DNA of 64,000 nt from Clusia tigrina. Its lineage: Eukaryota; Arthropoda; Insecta; Diptera; Clusiidae. Of this stretch, positions 23,219-36,739 are shown piece by piece. The stretch spans positions 100,796,542 to 100,860,541 of the forward strand of contig OV050032.1 in the NCBI GenBank assembly GCA_920105625.2, read 5' to 3'. Position 1 is the first letter of the stretch; each line of letters opens with the position of its first letter. Position numbers and translations under genes: made by a program. A model generated the notes under the pieces. That model was not told where the DNA came from. It saw only the letters and a program-made list of their open reading frames with translations, and ran no database searches.

Positions 23219-25373
23219 TTGCAACATACAAATGCTTGTAACTTTTTACTGGAGCGTCATAAAAGCTTGAAATTTTGTAACAATAAAGTACTCGAGCCTC
23301 TTGTCAATTTAAGCCATCGCTCAAAACTATGCTACCCTAGAGTCCCAAATCAAACACTGATAAAACTTCAAACGCCCCTAACTTCTATACGGTACGTCCT
23401 ACACCTATCAAAGTTGGCAACATTCAAATGCTGGTAACTTTTTACTGGAGCGTCATAAAACCTTGAAATTTTGTAACAATAAAGTACTCGAGCCTCTTGT
23501 CAATTTAAGCCATCGCTCAAAGCTATGCTTCCCTAGAGTCCCAAATCAAACACTGATAAAACTTCAAACGCCCCTAACTTCTTTACGGTACGTCCTACAC
23601 CTATCAAAGTTTGCAACATACAAATGCTTGTAACTTTTTACTGGAGCGTCATAAAACCTTGAAATTTTGTAACAATAAAGTACTCGAGCCTCTTGTCAAT
23701 TTAAGCCATCGCTCAAAGCTATGCTACCCTTGAGTCCCAAATCAAACACTGATAAAACTTCAAATGGCCCTAACTTCTATACGGTACGTCCTACACCTAT
23801 CAAAGTTTGCAACATACAAATGCTTGTAACTTTTTACTGGAGCGTCATAAAACCTTGAAATTTTGTAACAATAAAGTACTCGAGCCTCTTGTCAATTTAA
23901 GCTATCGCTCAAAGCTATGCTACCCTAGAGTCCCAAATCAAACACTGATAAAACTTCAAACGCCCCTAACTTCTTTACGGTACGTCCTACACCTATCAAA
24001 GTTTGCAACATTCAAATGCTTGTAACTTTTTACTGGAGCGTAATAAAACCTTGAAATTTTGTAACAATAAAGTACTCGAGCCTCTTGTCAATTTAAGCCA
24101 TCGCTCAAAGCTATGCTACCCTTGAGTCCCAAATCAAACACTGATAAAACTTCAAACGCCCCTAAATTATTTACGGTACGTCCGACACCTATCAAAGTTT
24201 GCAACATTCAAATACTTGTAACTTTTTACTGGAGCGTCATAAAACCTTGACATTTTGTAACAATGAAGTAATCGAGCCTCTTGCCAATTTAAGCCATCGC
24301 TCAAAGCTATGCTACCCCTGAGTCCCAAATCAAACACTGATAAAACTTCAAATGGCTCTAAATTCTTTACGGTACGACCTACACATATCAAAGTTTGCAA
24401 CATACAAATGCTTGTAAATTCTTACTGGAGCGTCATAAAACCTTGAAATTTTGTAACAATGAAGTACCCGAGCCTCTTGTCAATTTAAGCTATCGCTCAA
24501 AGCTATGCTACCCTAGAGTCCCAAATCAAACACTGATAAACCTTCAAACGCCCCTAACTTCTTTACGGTACGTCCTACACATATCAAAGTTTGCAACATA
24601 CAAATGCTTGTAACTTTTTACTGGAGCGTCATAAAACACTGAAATTTTGTAACAATAAAGTACTCGAGCATCTTGTCAATTTAAGTTATCGCTCAAAGCT
24701 ATGCTACCATTGAGTCCCAAATCAAACACTGATAAAACTTCAAACGCCCCTAACTTCTTTACGGTACGTCCTACACCTATCAAAGTTTGCAACATACAAA
24801 TGCTTGTAACTTTTTACTGGAGGGTCATAAAACCTTGAAATTTTGTAACAATAAAGTACCGAGCCTCTTGTCCATTTAAGCCATCGCTCAAAGCTATGCT
24901 ACCCTAGAGTCCCAAATCAAACACTGATAAAACTTCAAATGGCCCTAACTTCTTTACGGTACGTCCTAGACCTATCAAAGTTGGCAACATTCAAATGCTT
25001 GTAACTCTTTACTGGAGCGTCATAAAACCTTGAAATTTTGTAACAATGAAGTACCCGAACCTCTTGTCAATTTAAGCAATCGCTCAAAGCTATGCTACCC
25101 TAGAGTCCCAAATCAAACACTGATAAAACTTCAAACGCCCCTAACTTCTATACGGTACGTCCTACAACTATCAAAGTTGGCAACATTCAAATGCTTGTAA
25201 CTTTTTACTGGAGCGTCATAAAACCTTGAAATTTTGTAACAATAAAGTACTCGAGCCTCTTGCCAATTTAAGCCATCGCTCAAAGCTATGCTACCCTAGA
25301 GTCCCAAGTCAAACACTGATAAAACTTCAAACGCCCCTAACTTCTTTACGGTACGTCCTACACCTATGAAAGT
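23219..25373. repeat. Block III unit 2 (11 monomers, 2,155 bp)
   Basis: Opens with AAAAGCTTG and carries a monomer with the one-base deletion GTACCGAG at 24,856. The stretch from about 24,820 matches the end of Block II and the start of Block III (21,100-21,900) at 3,723 bp. Shared signs are CGTCCTAGACC (21,239 and 24,962), GTACCCGAACC and AAGCAATCGC. So this unit carries a copy of the Block II to III junction. Confidence 0.82.
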
Positions 25374-27529
25374 TTGCAACATACAAATGCTTGTAACTTT
25401 TTACTGGAGCGTCATAAAAGCTTGAAATTTTGTAACAATAAAGTACTCGAGCCTCTTGTCAATTTAAGCTATCGCTCAAAACTATGCTACCCTAGAGTCC
25501 CAAATCAAACACTGATAAAACTTCAAACGCCCCTAACTTCTATACTTTACGTCCTACACCTATCAAAGTTGGCAACATTCAAATGCTGGTAACTTTTTAC
25601 TGGAGCGTCATAAAACCTTGAAATTTTGTAACAATAAAGTACTCGAGCCTCTTGTCAATTTAAGCCATCGCTCAAAGCTATGCTTCCCTAGAGTCCCAAA
25701 TCAAACACTGATAAAACTTCAAACGCCCCTAACTTCTTTACGGTACGTCCTACACCTATCAAAGTTTGCAACATACAAATGCTTGTAACTTTTTACTGGA
25801 GCGTCATAAAATCTTGAAATTTTGTAACAATGAAGTACCCGAGCCTCTTGTCAATTTAAGCCATCGCTCAAAGCTATGCTACCCTTGAGTCCCAAATCAA
25901 ACACTGATAAAACTTCAAATGGCCCTAACTTCTATACGGTACGTCCTACACCTATCAAAGTTTGCAACATACAAATGCTTGTAACTTTTTACTGGAGCGT
26001 CATAAAACCTTGAAATTTTGTAACAATAAAGTACTCGAGCCTCTTGTCAATTTAAGCTATCGCTCAAAGCTATGCTACCCTAGAGTCCCAAATCAAACAC
26101 TGATAAAACTTCAAACGCCCCTAACTTCTTTACGGTACGTCCTACAACTATCAAAGTTTGCAACATTCAAATGCTTGTAACTTTTTACTGGAGCGTAATA
26201 AAACCTTGAAATTTTGTAACAATAAAGTACTCGAGCCTCTTGTCAATTTAAGCCATCGCTCAAAGCTATGCTACCCTTGAGTCCCAAATCAAACACTGAT
26301 AAAACTTCAAACGCCCCTAAATTATTTACGGTACGTCCGACACCTATCAAAGTTTGCAACATTCAAATACTTGTAACTTTTTACTGGAGCGTCATAAAAC
26401 CTTGAAATTTTGTAACAATAAAGTACTCGAGCCTCTTGTCAATTTAAGCTATCGCTCAAAGCTATGCTACCCTTGAGTCCCAAATCAAACACTGATAAAA
26501 CTTCAAACGCCCCTAACTTCTTTACGGTACGTCCTACACCTATCAAAGTTGGCAACATTCAAATGCTTGTAACTTTTTACTGGAGCGTCATAAAACCTGG
26601 AAATTTTGTAACAATAAAGTACTCGAGCCTCTTGTCAATTTAAGCCATCGCTCAAAGCTATGCTACCCTAGAGTCCCAAATCAAACACTGATAAAACTTC
26701 AAATGGCCCTAACTTCTTTACGGTACGTCCTACACCTATCAAAGTTGGCAACATTCAAATGCTTGTAACTTTTTACTGGAGCGTCATAAAACCTTGAAAT
26801 TTTGTAACAATGAAGTACCCGAGCCTCTTGTCAATTTAAGCTATCGCTCAAAGCTATGCTACCCTAGAGTCCCAAATCAAACACTGATAAAACTTCAAAC
26901 GCCCCTAACTTCTTTACGGTACGTCCTACACCTATCAAAGTTGGTAACATTCAAATGCTTGTAACTTTTTACTGGAGGGTCATAAAACCTTGAAATTTTG
27001 TAACAATAAAGTACTCGAGCCTCTTGTCCATTTAAGCCATCGCTCAAAGCTATGCTACCCTAGAGTCCCAAATCAAACACTGATAAAATTTCAAATGGCT
27101 CTAACTTCTTTACGGTACGTCCTAGAGCTATAAAAGTTGGCAACATTCAAATGCTTGTAACTCTTTACTGGAGCGTCATAAAACCTTGAAATTTTGTAAC
27201 AATGAAGTACCCGAGCCTCTTGTCAATTTAAGCTATCGCTCAAAGCTATGCTACCCTAGAGTCCCAAATCAAACACTGATAAAACTTCAAACGCCCCTAA
27301 CTTCTTTACGGTACGTCCTACACCTATCAAAGTTGGCAACATTCAAATGCTTGTTACTTTTTACTGGAGCGTCATAAAACCTTGAAATTTTGTAACAATA
27401 AAGTACTCGAGCCTCTTGCCAATTTAAGCCATCGCACAAAGCTATGCTACCCTAGAGTCCCAAATCAAACACTGATAAAACTTCAAACGCCCCTAACTTC
27501 TTTACGGTACGTCCTACACCTATGAAAGT
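25374..27529. repeat. Block III unit 3 (11 monomers, 2,156 bp)
   Basis: Opens with AAAAGCTTG. Private signs are CTATACTTTACG near 25,540, AAAATCTTG near 25,809 and AAAACCTGGAAATTTTG near 26,595. It ends with the CGTCCTAGAGCTATAAAAG monomer (27,118), the drifted partner of CGTCCTAGACCTATCAAAG at 24,962. The interval has exactly 11 full monomers. Confidence 0.82.
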
Positions 27530-30500
27530 TTGCAACATACAAATGCTTGTAACTTTTTACTGGAGCGTCATAAAAGCTTGAAATTTTGTAACAATAAAGT
27601 ACTCGAGCCTCTTGTCAATTTAAGCTATCGCTCAAAACTATGCTACCCTAGAGTCCCAAATCAAACACTGATAAAACTTCAAACGCCCCTAACTTCTATA
27701 CGGTACGTCCTACACCTATCAAAGTTGGCAACATTCAAATGCTGGTAACTTTTTACTGGAGCGTCATAAAACCTTGAAATTTTATAACAATAAAGTACTC
27801 AAGCCTCTTGTCAATTTAAGCCATCGCTCAAAGCTATGCTTCCCTAGAGTCCCAAATCAAACAATGATAAAACTTCAAACGCCCCTAACTTCTTTACGGT
27901 ACGTCCTACACCTATCAAAGTTTGCAACATACAAATGCTTGTAACTTTTTACTGGAGCGTCATAAAAGCTTGAAATTTTGTAACAATGAAGTACCCGAGC
28001 CTCTTGTCAATTTAAGCCATCGCTCAAACCTATGCTACCCTTGAGTCCCAAATCAAACACTGATAAAACTTCAAATGGCCCTAACTTCTATACGGTACGT
28101 CCTACACCTATCAAAGTTTGCAACATACAAATGCTTGTAACTTTTTACTGGAGCGTCATAAAACCTTGAAATTTTGTAACAATAAAGTACTCGAGCCTCT
28201 TGTCAATTTAAGCTATCGCTCAAAGCTATGCATCCCTAGAGTCCCAAATCAAACACTGATAAAACTTCAAACGCCCCTAACTTCTTTACGGTACGTCCTA
28301 CACCTATCAAAGTTTGCAACATTCAAATGCTTGTAACTTTTTACTGGAGCGTAATAAAACCTTGAAATTTTGTAACAATAAAGTACTCGAGCCTCTTGTC
28401 AATTTAAGCCATCGCTCAAAGCTATGCTACCCTTGAGTCCCAAATCAAACACTGATAAAACTTCAAACGCCCCTAAATTATTTACTGTACGTCCTACACC
28501 TATCAAAGTTTGCAACATACAAATGCTTGTAACTTTTTACTGGAGCGTCATAAAACCTTGAAATTTTGTAACAATAAAGTACTCGAGCCTCTTGTCAATT
28601 TAAGCTATCGCTCAAACCTATGCTTCCCTTGAGTCCCAAATCAAACACTGATAAAAGTTCAAATGGCCCTAACTTCTTTACGGTACGTCCTACACCTATC
28701 AAAGTTTGCAACATTCAAATACTTGTAACTTTTTACTGGAGCGTCATAAAACCTTGACATTTTGTAACAATGAAGTACTCGAGCCTCTTGTCAATTTAAG
28801 CCATCGCTCAAAGCTATGCTACCCCTGAGTCCCAAATCAAACACTGATAAAACTTCAAATGGCTCTAACTTCTTTACGGTACGACCTACACATATCAAAG
28901 TTTGCAACATACAAATGCTTGTAAATTCTTACTGGAGTGTCATAAAACCTTGAAATTTTGTAACAATGAAGTACCCGAGCCTCTTGTCAATTTAAGCTAT
29001 CGCTCAAAGCTATGCTACCCTAGAGTCCCAAATCAAACACTGATAAAACTTCAAACGCCCCTAACTTCTTTACGGTACGTCCTACACCTATCAAAGTTGG
29101 CAACATTCAAATGCTTGTAACTTTTTACTGGAGCGTCATAAAACCTGGAAATTTTGTAACAATAAAGTACTCGAGCCTCTTGTCAATTTAAGCCATCGCT
29201 CAAAGCTATGCTACCCTAGAGTCCCAAATCAAACACTGATAAAACTTCAAATGGCCCTAACTTCTTTACGGTACGTCCTACACCTATCAAAGTTGGCAAC
29301 ATTCAAATGCTTGTAACTTTTTACTGGAGCGTCATAAAACCTTGAAATTTTGTAACAATGAAGTACCCGAGCCTCTTGTCAATTTAAGCTATCGCTCAAA
29401 GCTATGCTACCCTAGAGTCCCAAATCAAACACTGATAAAACTTCAAACGCCCCTAACTTCTTTACGGTACGTCCTACACCTATCAAAGTTGGTAACATTC
29501 AAATGCTTGTAACTTTTTACTGGAGGGTCATAAAACCTTGAAATTTTGTAACAATAAAGTACTCGAGCCTCTTGTCCATTTAAGCCATCGCTCAAAGCTA
29601 TGCTACCCTAGAGTCCCAAATCAAACACTGATAAAACTTCAAATGGCTCTAACTTCTTTACGGTACGACCTACACATATCAAAGTTTGCAACATACAAAT
29701 GCTTGTAAATTCTTACTGGAGTGTCATAAAACCTTGAAATTTTGTAACAATGAAGTACCCGAGCCTCTTGTCAATTTAAGCTATCGCTCAAAGCTATGCT
29801 ACCCTAGAGTCCCAAATCAAACACTGATAAAACTTCAAACGCCCCTAACTTCTTTACGGTACGTCCTACACCTATCAAAGTTGGCAACATTCAAATGCTT
29901 GTAACTTTTTACTGGAGCGTCATAAAACCTGGAAATTTTGTAACAATAAAGTACTCGAGCCTCTTGTCAATTTAAGCCATCGCTCAAAGCTATGCTACCC
30001 TAGAGTCCCAAATCAAACACTGATAAAACTTCAAATGGCCCTAACTTCTTTACGGTACGTCCTACACCTATCAAAGTTGGCAACATTCAAATGCTTGTAA
30101 CTTTTTACTGGAGCGTCATAAAACCTTGAAATTTTGTAACAATGAAGTACCCGAGCCTCTTGTCAATTTAAGCTATCGCTCAAAGCTATGCTACCCTAGA
30201 GTCCCAAATCAAACACTGATAAAACTTCAAACGCCCCTAACTTCTTTACGGTACGTCCTACACCTATCAAAGTTGGTAACATTCAAATGCTTGTAACTTT
30301 TTACTGGAGGGTCATAAAACCTTGAAATTTTGTAACAATAAAGTACTCGAGCCTCTTGTCCATTTAAGCCATCGCTCAAAGCTATGCTACCCTAGAGTCC
30401 CAAATCAAACACTGATAAAATTTCAAATGGCTCTAACTTCTTTACGGTACGTCCTAGAGCTATAAAAGTTGGCAACATTCAAATGCTTGTAACTCTTTAC

Positions 30501-30861
30501 TGGAGCGTCATAAAACCTTGAAATTTTGTAACAATGAAGTACCCGAGCCTCTTGTCAATTTAAGCTATCGCTCAAAGCTATGCTACCCTAGAGTCCCAAA
30601 TCAAACACTGATAAAACTTCAAACGCCCCTAACTTCTTTACGGTACGTCCTACACCTATCAAAGTTGGCAACATTCAAATGCTTGTTACTTTTTACTGGA
30701 GCGTCATAAAACCTTGAAATTTTGTAACAATAAAGTACTCGAGCCTCTTGCCAATTTAAGCCATCGCACAAAGCTATGCTACCCTAGAGTCCCAAATCAA
30801 ACACTGATAAAACTTCAAACGCCCCTAACTTCTTTACGGTACGTCCTACACCTATGAAAGT
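27530..30861. repeat. Block III unit 4 (17 monomers, 3,332 bp)
   Basis: The stretch 26,470-29,085 recurs at 29,802-32,417 with an offset of exactly 3,332 bp and only a handful of differences. Shared private signs are CCTGGAAATTTTG, AAAGTTGGTAAC, CCTAGAGCTATAAAAG, CGCACAAAGC, GTACTCAAGCC, GCATCCCTAGAG and TTACTGTACG. The unit contains a four-monomer duplication at 28,902-30,469. Confidence 0.85.
28902..30469. repeat. Tandem duplication of four monomers (2 x 784 bp)
   Basis: The copies 28,902-29,685 and 29,686-30,469 share the private GGAGTGTCAT (28,935 and 29,719), GTAAATTCTTACTGG and CCTGGAAATTTTG states. Upstream of 29,640 the second part matches 26,581-27,100 (offset 2,548). Just after it the sequence becomes the ACGACCTACACATATC monomer, so the joint lies within about 30 bp of 29,640-29,665. 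Confidence 0.78.
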
Positions 30862-32625
30862 TTGCAACATACAAATGCTTGTAACTTTTTACTGGAGCGT
30901 CATAAAAGCTTGAAATTTTGTAACAATAAAGTACTCGAGCCTCTTGTCAATTTAAGCTATCGCTCAAAACTATGCTACCCTAGAGTCCCAAATCAAACAC
31001 TGATAAAACTTCAAACGCCCCTAACTTCTATACGGTACGTCCTACACCTATCAAAGTTGGCAACATTCAAATGCTGGTAACTTTTTACTGGAGCGTCATA
31101 AAACCTTGAAATTTTGTAACAATAAAGTACTCAAGCCTCTTGTCAATTTAAGCCATCGCTCAAAGCTATGCTTCCCTAGAGTCCCAAATCAAACAATGAT
31201 AAAACTTCAAACGCCCCTAACTTCTTTACGGTACGTCCTACACCTATCAAAGTTTGCAACATACAAATGCTTGTAACTTTTTACTGGAGCGTCATAAAAC
31301 CTTGAAATTTTGCAACAATGAAGTACCCGAGCCTCTTGTCAATTTAAGCCATCGCTCAAACCTATGCTACCCTTGAGTCCCAAATCAAACACTGATAAAA
31401 CTTCAAATGGCCCTAACTTCTATACGGTACGTCCTACACCTATCAAAGTTTGCAACATACAAATGCTTGTAACTTTTTACTGGAGCGTCATAAAACCTTG
31501 AAATTTTGTAACAATAAAGTACTCGAGCCTCTTGTCAATTTAAGCTATCGCTCAAAGCTATGCATCCCTAGAGTCCCAAATCAAACACTGATAAAACTTC
31601 AAACGCCCCTAACTTCTTTACGGTACGTCCTACACCTATCAAAGTTTGCAACATTCAAATGCTTGTAACTTTTTACTGGAGCGTAATAAAACCTTGAAAT
31701 TTTGTAACAATAAAGTACTCGAGCCTCTTGTCAATTTAAGCCATCGCTCAAAGCTATGCTACCCTTGAGTCCCAAATCAAACACTGATAAAACTTCAAAC
31801 GCCCCTAAATTATTTACTGTACGTCCTACACCTATCAAAGTTTGCAACATACAAATGCTTGTAACTTTTTACTGGAGCGTCATGAAACCTTGAAATTTTG
31901 TAACAATAAAGTACTCGAGCCTCTTGTCAATTTAAGCTATCGCTCAAACCTATGCTTCCCTTGAGTCCCAAATCAAACACTGATAAAAGTTCAAATGGCC
32001 CTAACTTCTTTACGGTACGTCCTACACCTATCAAAGTTTGCAACATTCAAATACTTGTAACTTTTTACTGGAGCGTCATAAAACCTTGACATTTTGTAAC
32101 AATGAAGTACTCGAGCCTCTTGTCAATTTAAGCCATCGCTCAAAGCTATGCTACCCCTGAGTCCCAAATCAAACACTGATAAAACTTCAAATGGCTCTAA
32201 CTTCTTTACGGTACGACCTACACATATCAAAGTTTGCAACATACAAATGCTTGTAAATTCTTACTGGAGTGTCATAAAACCTTGAAATTTTGTAACAATG
32301 AAGTACCCGAGCCTCTTGTCAATTTAAGCTATCGCTCAAAGCTATGCTACCCTAGAGTCCCAAATCAAACACTGATAAAACTTCAAACGCCCCTAACTTC
32401 TTTACGGTACGTCCTACACATATCAAAGTTTGCAACATACAAATGCTTGTAACTTTTTACTGGAGCGTCATAAAACACTGAAATTTTGTGACAATAAAGT
32501 ACTCGATCATCTTGTCAATTTAAGCCATCGCTCAAAGCTAAGCTACCATTGAGTCCCAAATCAAACACTGATAAAACTTCAAACGCCCCTAACTTTTTTA
32601 CGGTACGTCCTACACCTATCAAAGT
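30862..32625. repeat. Block III unit 5, partial (9 monomers)
   Basis: Follows unit 4 at an offset of 3,332 bp until about 32,417, then changes to the CCTACACATATC and AAAACACTGAAATTTTG pattern seen at 24,570-24,640. Private states are TTTGCAACAATG near 31,310, CATGAAACC near 31,882, TTTGTGACAATAAAG near 32,485 and CTCGATCATCTTG near 32,503. Confidence 0.75.
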
Positions 32626-35600
32626 TTGCAACATACAACTGCTTGTAACTTTTTACTGGACCGTCATAAAACCTTGAAATTTTGTAACAATAAAGCTCTA
32701 GAGCCTCTTGTCAATTTAAGCTATCGCTCAAAACTATGCTACCCTAGAGTCCCAAATCAAACATTGATAAAACTTCAAACACCCCTAACTTCTATACGGT
32801 ACGTCCTACACCCATCAAAGTTGGCAACATTCAAATGCTTGTAACTTTTTACTGGAGCGTCATAAAACCTTGAAATTTTGTAACAATAAAGTACTCCAGC
32901 CTCTTGTCAATTTAAGCCATCGCTCAAAGCTATGCTTCCCTAGAGTCCCAAATCAAACACTGATAAAACTTCAAACGCCCTAACTTCTTTACGGTACGTC
33001 CTACACCTATCAAAGTTTGCAACATACAAATGCTTGTAACTTTTTACTGGAGCGTCATAAAACCTTGAAATTTTGTAACAATGAAGTAACCGAGCCTCTT
33101 GTCAATTTAAGCCATCGCTCAAAGCTATGCTACCCTTGAGTCCCAAATCAAACACTGATAAAACTTCAAATGGCCCTAACTTCTATACGGTACGTCCTAC
33201 ACCTATCAAAGTTTGCAACATACAAATGCTTGTATCTTTTTACTGGAGCGTCATAAAACCTTGAAATTTTGTAACAATGAAGTACCCGAGCCTCATGTCA
33301 ATTTAAGCCATCGTTCACAGCTATGCTACCCTAGAGTCCCAAACCAAACAATGATAAAATTTCAAACGCCCCTAACTTCTTTACGGTACGTCCTACACCT
33401 ATCAAAATTTGCAACATACAAATGCTTGTAACTTTTTACTGGAGCGTCATAAAACCTTGAAATTTTGTAACAATTAAGTACTCGAGCCTCTTGTCAATTT
33501 AAGCTATCGCTCAAAGCTATGCTACCCTAGAGTCCCAAATCAAACACTGATAAAACTTCAAACGCCTCTAACTTCTTTACGGTATGTCCTACACATATCA
33601 AAGTTTGCAACATACAAATGCTTGTAACTTTTTACTGGAGCGTCATAAAACCTTGAAATTTTGTAACAATAAAGTACTCGAGCCTCTTGTCAATTTAAGC
33701 CATCGCTCAAAGCTATGCTACCCTTGAGTCCCAAATCAAACACTGATAAAACTTCAAACGCCCCTAACTTCTTTACGGTACGTCCTACACCTATCAAAGT
33801 TTGCAACACACAAATTCTTGTAACTTTTTACTGGAGCGTCATAAAACCTTGAAATTTTGTAACAATAAAGTACTCGAGCCTCTTGTCAATTTAAGCTATC
33901 GCTCAAAGCTATGCATCCCTAGAGTCCCAAATCAAACACTGATAAAACTTCAAACGCCCCTAACTTCTTTACGGTACGTCCTACACCTATCAAAGTTTGC
34001 AACATTCAAATGCTTGTAACTTTTTACTGGAGCGTAATAAAACCTTGAAATTTTGTAACAATAAAGTACTCGAGCCTCTTGTCAATTTAAGCCATCGCTC
34101 AAAGCTATGCTACCCTTGAGTCCCAAATCAAACACTGATAAAACTTCAAACGCCCCTAAATTATTTACGGTACGTCCTACACCTATCAAAGTTTGCAACA
34201 TACAAATGCTTGTAACTTTTTACTGGAGCGTCATAAAACCTTGAAATTTTGTAACAATAAAGTACTCGAGCCTCTTGTCAATTTAAGCTATCGCTCAAAC
34301 CTATGCTTCCCTTGAGTCCCAAGTCAAACACTGATAAAAGTTCAAATGGCCCTAACTTCTTTACGGTACGTCCTACACCTATCAAAGTTTGCAACATTCA
34401 AATACTTGTAACTTTTTACTGGAGCGTCATAAAACCTTGACATTTTGTAACAATGAAGTACTCGAGCCTCTTGTCAATTTAAGCCATCGCTCAAAGCTAT
34501 GCTACCCCTGAGTCCCAAATCAAACACTGATAAAACTTCAAATGGCTCTAACTTCTTTACGGTACGACCTACACATATCAAAGTTTGCAACATACAAATG
34601 CTTGTAAATTCTTACTGGAGCGTCATAAAACCTTGAAATTTTGTAACAATAAAGTTCTAGAGCCTCTTGTCAATTTAAGCTATCGCTCAAAGCTATGCTT
34701 CCATAGAGTCCCAAATCAAACACTGATAAAACTTCAAACGCCCTAACTTCTTTGCGGTACGTCCTACACCTATCAAAGTTTGCAACATACAAATGCTTGT
34801 AACTTTTTACTGGAGCGTCATAAAACCTTGAAATTTTGTAACAATGAAGTAACCGAGCCTCTTGTCAATTTAAGCCATCGCTCAAAGCTATGCTACCCTT
34901 GAGTCCCAAATCAAACACTGATAAAACTTCAAACGTTCCTAACTTCTATACGGTACGTCCTACACCTATCAAAGTTTGCAACATTCAAATGCTTGTAACT
35001 TTTTACTGGAGCGTCATAAAACCTTGAAATTTTGTAACAATAAAGTACTCGAGCCTCTTGTCAATTTAAGCCATCGCTCAAAGCTATGCTTCCCTAGAGT
35101 CCCAAATCAAACACTGATAAAACTTCAAACGGCCCTAACTTCTATACGGCACATCCTACACCTATCAAAGTTTGCAACATACAAATGCTTGTAACTTTTT
35201 ACTGGGGCGTCATAAAACCTTGAAATTTGGTAACAATGAAGTACCCGGGCCTCTTGTCAATTTAAGTCATCGCTCAAAGCTATGCTACCCTTGATTCCCA
35301 AATCAAACACTGATAAAGCTACAAATGGCCCTAACTTCTATACGGTACGTCCTACACCTATCAAAGTTTGTAACATACAAATGCTTGTATCTTTTTACTG
35401 GAACGTCATAAAACCTTGAAATTTTGTAACAATAAAGTACTCGAGCCTCTTGTCAATTTAAGCCATCGTTCACAGCTATGCTACCCTAGAGTCCCAAACC
35501 AAACACTGATAAAATTTCAAACGCCCCTAACTTCTTTACGGTACGTCCTACACCTATGAAAGTTTGCAACATACAATTGCTTGTAACTTTTTACTGGAGC

Positions 35601-36739
35601 GTCATAAAACCTTGAAATTTTGTAACAATTAAGTACTCGAGCCTCTTGTCAATTTAAGCTATCGCTCAAAGCTATGCTACCCTAGAGTCCCAAATCAAAC
35701 ACTGATAAAACTTCAAACGCCTCTAACTTCTTTACGGTATGTCCTACACATATCAAAGTTTGCAACATACAAATGCTTGTAACTTTTTACTGGAGCGTCA
35801 TAAAACCTTGAAATTTTGTAACAATAAAGTACTCGAGCCTCTTGTCAATTTAAGCCATCGCTCAAAGCTATGCTACCCTTGAGTCCCAAATCAAACACTG
35901 ATAAAACTTCAAACGCCCCTAACTTCTTTACGGTACGTCCTACACCTATCAAAGTTTGCAACATACAAATTCTTGTAACTTTTTACTGGAGCGTCATAAA
36001 ACCTTGAAATTTTGTAACAATAAAGTACTCGAGCCTCTTGTCAATTTAAGCCATCGCTCAAAGCTATGCTACCCTTGAGTCCCAAATCAAACACTGATAA
36101 AACTTCAAACGCGCCTAACTTCTATACGGTACGTCCTACACCTATCAAAGTTGGCAACATTCAAATGCTTGTATCTTTTTACTGGAGCGTCATAAAACCT
36201 TGAAATTTTGTAACAATAAAGTACTCGAGCCTCTTGTCAATTTAAGCTATCGCTCAAAACTATGCTACCCTAGAGTCCCAAATCAAACACTGATAAAACT
36301 TCAAATGCCCCTAACTTCTTTACGGTACGTCCTACACCTATCAAAGTTTGCAACGTACAAATGCTTGTATCTTTTTACTGGAGCGTCATAAAACCTTGAA
36401 ATTTTGTAACAATAAAGTACTCGAGCCTCTTGTCAATTTAAGCTATCGCTCAAAACTATGCTACCATTGAGCCCCAAATCAAAAACTGATAAAAATTCAA
36501 ATGGCTCTAACTTCTATACGGTACGTCCTACACCTATCAAAGTTTGCAACATACAAATGCTTGTAACTTTTTACTGGAGCGTCATAAAACCTTGAAATTT
36601 TGTAACAATAAAGTACTCGAGCCTCTTGTCAATTTAAGCTATCGCTAAAAGCTAAGCTACCCTAGAGTCCCAAATCAAACACTGATAAAACTTCAAACGC
36701 CCCTAACTTCTTTACGGTACGTCCTACACCTATCAAAGT
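32626..36739. repeat. Block IV, first part: heterogeneous 21-monomer stretch (4,114 bp)
   Basis: The start (TACTGGACCGTC, CACCCATCAAAG, GTACTCCAGCC, one-base-short AACGCCCTAAC near 32,980, GTAACCGAG) recurs at 36,740 with an offset of 4,114. Other parts match elsewhere: 31,450-32,270 with 33,801-34,620 (offset 2,351), and 33,340-33,820 with 35,497-35,970 (offset 2,156; shared AAACCAAAC, CAATTAAG, GGTATGTCC and CAAATTCTTG). There is a second AACGCCCTAAC deletion near 34,743. Private changes are more frequent than in Blocks II and V, and no single HOR register runs through it. Confidence 0.75.
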
